From positions 1 through 24,885 of IMG/VR virus record IMGVR_UViG_3300044825_002461: a stretch of 24,885 bases of DNA. One strand, written 5' to 3'. The position numbers were made by a program, and so were the translations under genes. The stretch is from a virus. Of the stretch, positions 22,601 through 24,885 are shown in pieces. Below the pieces are notes generated by a model. The model saw only the letters and a list, made by a program, of their open reading frames with translations. It was not told the origin of the DNA and searched no databases. Position 1 is the first letter of the stretch, and each line of letters starts with the position of its first letter.

Positions 22601-24885
22601 CAATAGAGGTATCCCTAATAAGTTTGGAAAAATCATAAATGGTTTCCTTTTGATTTGGATCGAAAATAAATGATCTGCTTATATCAAAGTCACCTCCATC
22701 ATATACTGAAATTAAAGCCGTAATTCCAGATTCAGTAAATCTTACCCTCTCACCTTCAGTAAATATATTTGAATTTAAGTAACAAAATCCTATTTTTAAA
22801 TCATTAATTCTTTCTGCTAAAATTGCAACAGCTTCACTATCTTCTCCTACTATTTCCTCGCCTATAATAAGATCTGTAGTTTTGCCTGTTGGTCCATTAA
22901 GAGACGTTAGAACAGTTGATGGTAAATCTGGAGTTAAAGTGTTATTTGATTCATAAATTCCATAAACAGATGTAACATCTGACTCAAGTAAACAAATTTC
23001 TTCGTCTTGAACTCTTGTTCCATATGGATAATTTCCATACGTAAGACCATCATTTAAAGTAGTTGTGCCAATTCCCGAGGAAGAATATTTTGACTTATCG
23101 ACAATTATTGATTTAATTCTGTTTCTATTTTTTACTTTTGCTTTTACGTTAATTTTTCTAAGAGTAGCAATTAATTTTCCTGGACCATTTCCAGACAATC
23201 CACTTATTATTAGTGATTTTCCTCCATTAAAAATTTCAAACATGTCAGATCGCAAAGACTCGACCGTTCCATTTTGACGTACTAAAACATATCTTTCTTC
23301 ATCAAAGGGTAAAAACGTCTGATCAGTATCTGCATTTATTGTTCCCGTTGAATTGGAAGTAATTGTTACATCATATTGTTTTCTTATTATTAGATTAGAA
23401 TCAGTTAAATCGACATCGGAAACATATGATTTTGGAAGAATTGTATATAAAGAATTATCTATAGAATTTTGTAGAGAAGATCCTAAAATTGTAAAATCAG
23501 ATACTGATATAGTTGATTGTGGTAGACCACCATCACATATACCAGTAACAGTAGTAACTCCACTGATTGTCAGAGAATTTGCAGATACTGATTCAATTTT
23601 AGCAAAAGTAGCTGTAGAGAAACCAGGATTTGAAAACGACACTAAGTTTCCGGTACTAGCTACTCCAACAAATTCGCCTTTAGCACTAGTAACAGTGCTG
23701 ATTCCTGCGTTGGAGCGTGCTGTTATAGTTACCTGACCAATATTTATTAAAGTGCTTTGAATTACATCTCCTGAAAATGTATATGAAGTTCCTACTTGAC
23801 CAAATATTGATTTTACATCAGATGTTCCAAATGATCTAACCGTTCTAGTTACTCTTGTATTTTCTATTCCATCAAAAATGAGTTTTTCTCCAAGAGAAAA
23901 TTTTCCACTTGTACAATAAGCAGTTATTGCCGTTCCCGCAGAAACATTAAATCTTAAAAATCCAACAGCACCACTCTCTTTTCCTTTTATATGTGTTGGA
24001 GTTCTTAAAGTTATTGGTTCATTTAATGTAATATTTGTATATGTTTGAACATCGTAAAGTGAAATATCCCATTGATTTTGATTTAAATTTGATGTAATAT
24101 ATGATCCGGTTTCGAGAGCAAAATCATAAACTCGCGCTAGACCAATCTCATTTCCTGCAGCAATAGTTGCTGCAGATCCTACTCTGGAGTCTCTAAGACT
24201 TACAATATATGTTGTCGCCGCACTGACAATAGGAACTCCATATACTCTATTTAAAGTAAAAGTTGGTCCAGTGTAGTAATTAATACTTTGTCCTTTTAAA
24301 GTATTGCTACTCCTTGTTTTGGGGAAGTCTAAAAATGTTGGACTAAAAGTTTCAATTTCAAATCCTCTTACATATGCCTTAAGTGGAGATATGTTATAAA
24401 CCCCCAAATTGGTATTTGGGACATTTCCGTCGTATGTTAATTGCCCCTCTCTAAAAACTCCGTTATTACCTCTTAAATTATTTAAAGATTCTTGAGTGTT
24501 TATGATAGGAGGAACAACATAATAATCTCCGGATTCATCATAAGTTCTTCTAGCAAATTCTTGAGCTAAAACATTATACTGTGGATTATTTGTGGTGTTG
24601 GTCAATTGACCAGCATTAATTTCCATTAATTGAACAAAATTATCAGTTTCATTAGATAATAAAGGTATTTTGTCAAGCTTTACTGAAATTGATAATCTAT
24701 CTGCTCCAGGAGCGGCAAAATTAGAAAATCCCTGTGCATTATCATATAAATCTGGATCATCGAAAGCATTTTTGACAGTTTCAAAGACTCTAAATCCAAC
24801 TTTATAACTTGGTATATTTGAGTATGGATCCAAGTATAAAATACTTGTCGGGACAGATACAAAAAATCCTCTGATGAAATAAATT
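19587..24885 (-). CDS. Giant baseplate/tail-fibre protein, DUF4815-like, with low-complexity tip and S74 start (5' end beyond window)
   Basis: The frame is open to the window edge. A TTG at 24833 is not the start, since the sense codons upstream (YFIRGFFV...) continue the same domain, so at least 1765 residues are coded. Most of it (24885 to about 20780) resembles the DUF4815 baseplate/fibre family of marine T4-like phages (SYKVGFRVFE, LSPLKAYVRGFEIE-like ISPLKAYVRGFEIET, and later FRPFTRLYSFFGG). It then changes character: proline-rich repeats (20750-20455), an unrecognised globular-looking segment (about 20450-20120), a Met/Asn/Ser-rich stretch (about 20110-19890), polyglycine runs up to 14 Gly (19889-19683) and SDINLKDNI, the start of an S74 chaperone domain with its usual self-cleavage site before Ser. 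It stops in VLS, 17 bp into the 88-aa frame. Confidence 0.85.
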   Translation of the reverse strand, partial: IYFIRGFFVSVPTSILYLDPYSNIPSYKVGFRVFETVKNAFDDPDLYDNAQGFSNFAAPGADRLSISVKLDKIPLLSNETDNFVQLMEINAGQLTNTTNNPQYNVLAQEFARRTYDESGDYYVVPPIINTQESLNNLRGNNGVFREGQLTYDGNVPNTNLGVYNISPLKAYVRGFEIETFSPTFLDFPKTRSSNTLKGQSINYYTGPTFTLNRVYGVPIVSAATTYIVSLRDSRVGSAATIAAGNEIGLARVYDFALETGSYITSNLNQNQWDISLYDVQTYTNITLNEPITLRTPTHIKGKESGAVGFLRFNVSAGTAITAYCTSGKFSLGEKLIFDGIENTRVTRTVRSFGTSDVKSIFGQVGTSYTFSGDVIQSTLINIGQVTITARSNAGISTVTSAKGEFVGVASTGNLVSFSNPGFSTATFAKIESVSANSLTISGVTTVTGICDGGLPQSTISVSDFTILGSSLQNSIDNSLYTILPKSYVSDVDLTDSNLIIRKQYDVTITSNSTGTINADTDQTFLPFDEERYVLVRQNGTVESLRSDMFEIFNGGKSLIISGLSGNGPGKLIATLRKINVKAKVKNRNRIKSIIVDKSKYSSSGIGTTTLNDGLTYGNYPYGTRVQDEEICLLESDVTSVYGIYESNNTLTPDLPSTVLTSLNGPTGKTTDLIIGEEIVGEDSEAVAILAERINDLKIGFCYLNSNIFTEGERVRFTESGITALISVYDGGDFDISRSFIFDPNQKETIYDFSKLIRDTSIAKEPKRKLKIVFESASFSSSDTGDITTVNSYSQFDYSLIKNTYSTLRNSDILDVRPRVSPISPTENSRSPFEFLSRDFTSSGNSASNILAADEDIVLSYSYYLPRIDKILLDKSGNFQLKLGAPSEKPQQPVLNEDALEVATAYLPPYITNINEIDIDLKEHKRYRMLDINKLEDRIENLEFYTSLSLLEVNASSFPVKDSKGIDRFKSGFFVDNFSTRDTQDRSVIAKNSIDNVNLELRPPHFTTSIDLLLDTNVTGIGTADFRTLTTVNGQGVRKTGQVITLDYQEQIFIDQPFATRAVNVNPYAEDFFTGTIFLYPSSDVWVDQVRNAANILLLDREEQELENILNSDPQSGYAGSTWDAVTKTWIIPEKRTSFGDRVLDTRVIPFMRSRNVEFIAKRFRPFTRLYSFFGGIDVNKFIVPKLLEIQMSRGVFQVGETVVGYPLRTGASTITFRVANQNHKYGTFNNPSDFFIANPYSPSVVVPETYSSTSTILNVDTFSLANQPQGQFSGYITSGMILRGLTSGAEAIVTNNRLVTNENGTILGSFFIPNPNIDINPKFECGTKIFRLTSSSTNSLVFGTFTTSGEEKYVAEGKINTVQENLIVSRPIRVEFGDSDPPTPGPAPVPAPVPGPTPFGPTPVAPGPTPVAPGPTPVAPGPTPVPPAFEPTPFGPFDPTPIGPTPIGPTPIGPTPIGPTPIGPTPIGPTPIGPTPTPMSVTNLYYNRGTPMLYDAGADRFKQLLREAGLKDQAMKVDKDMPAAQQTKFVNKFNMSEYAQENGYVLNTNNAMMSQVITTAQPGEAMRIEAMAAVGAEGSKIGPGDRMGANDKGNDGSMASNSNNNMSSGNDMNPDTPMAAANNNNSMSSGDSMSSGSMSNDSGPMNQPSPGPAMSSTPSTPPSQAGGSSGGGPMGSSGGGGGGGGGSSGGGGGGGGGGSMGSSGGGGGGGGGGGGGGMSGGGGSSGGGGGGGMGMSDINLKDNIQPIDNALNRLFELNLNYGVLS
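19683..19889 (-). repeat. Polyglycine-coding GC-rich repeat
   Basis: About 200 bp of GGC/GGT/GGA triplets broken by SS, MGSS and MSG interruptions, coding Gly runs of 7-14. It is strikingly GC-rich in an AT-rich genome. The repeated MGSSG unit suggests expansion by duplication. On the plus strand the same tract gives meaningless poly-Pro frames. Confidence 0.9.
20458..20562 (-). repeat. Seven tandem 15-bp units coding IGPTP
   Basis: Plus-strand unit GGTGTAGGWCCAATT repeated seven times without interruption. The three units at the left carry GGTCCA and the next four GGACCA, showing recent tandem expansion. The encoded stretch is a pentapeptide IGPTP array, probably an extended polyproline-type stalk in the fibre protein. 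Confidence 0.95.
20611..20688 (-). repeat. Three and a half tandem 21-bp units coding APGPTPV
   Basis: Plus-strand unit ACCGGTGTAGGACCAGGAGCA occurs three times in perfect tandem, plus a partial fourth. It encodes heptapeptide APGPTPV repeats next to the 15-bp array. Both share the core GGTGTAGG and probably grew from one ancestor. Confidence 0.9.

Noticed and set aside
1-24885. tRNA genes, integration sites or insertion sequences
   Set aside because: Coding is continuous on one strand with gaps of at most about 80 bp. I saw no cloverleaf, transposase or flanking direct repeats.

Overview
This 24.9-kb AT-rich window is part of the virion-structure region of a T4-like myovirus (Straboviridae/Kyanoviridae type). 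The best fit is a marine cyanophage or close relative. The evidence is the T4 order gp13-gp14-gp15-gp16-gp17-gp18-gp19-gp20-gp67-gp21-gp22 read right to left, the long cyanophage-style gp14 and gp15, a DUF4815-type baseplate/fibre protein, and ATAAATA late-promoter motifs. All supported genes lie on the minus strand, packed tightly with many 1-4 bp overlaps. I see no tRNA, integrase, insertion sequence or CRISPR array, and no gene-free stretch above about 60 bp.

Layout in transcription order (right to left). 24885-16403 is a tail/baseplate-fibre block. A giant DUF4815-type protein enters from beyond the window. It ends in proline-rich, Met/Asn/Ser-rich and polyglycine segments and the start of an S74 (endosialidase-type) chaperone domain. 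A small ORF in another frame carries the rest of that chaperone. A SET-domain protein follows, then an 834-aa protein starting with the DPLAQSFF-type domain. 16401-16014 holds two small conserved-looking proteins. 16014-12264 encodes gp13 and gp14 (neck), gp15 (tail-sheath terminator) and gp16 (small terminase). 12234-10480 encodes a mosaic of at least six small modules. 10463-8814 is gp17, the large terminase, followed by a zinc-finger protein. 8502-5700 encodes tail sheath gp18 and tail tube gp19. 5669-1 is the prohead block: portal gp20, core gp67, a small protein with a T4-type capsid-targeting N-terminus, two beta-rich probable structural proteins, protease gp21 and the start of scaffold gp22.

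The head genes build a gp20/gp67/gp22 prohead matured by gp21. gp16/gp17 fill it with DNA, gp13/gp14/gp15 join it to the gp18/gp19 tail, and the large proteins at the right probably form baseplate or fibre parts. Eight octamers NATAAATA (consensus TATAAATA) sit 22-40 nt upstream of start codons. Four of them overlap the stop codon of the preceding gene.

The most notable observations are: (1) the modular 584-aa protein between the terminase subunits, which shares one domain with the capsid-targeted 106-aa protein; (2) the fibre locus with its split S74 domain, low-complexity tip and SET gene; (3) late promoters merged with stop codons, one of them inside the loop of a terminator-like hairpin.
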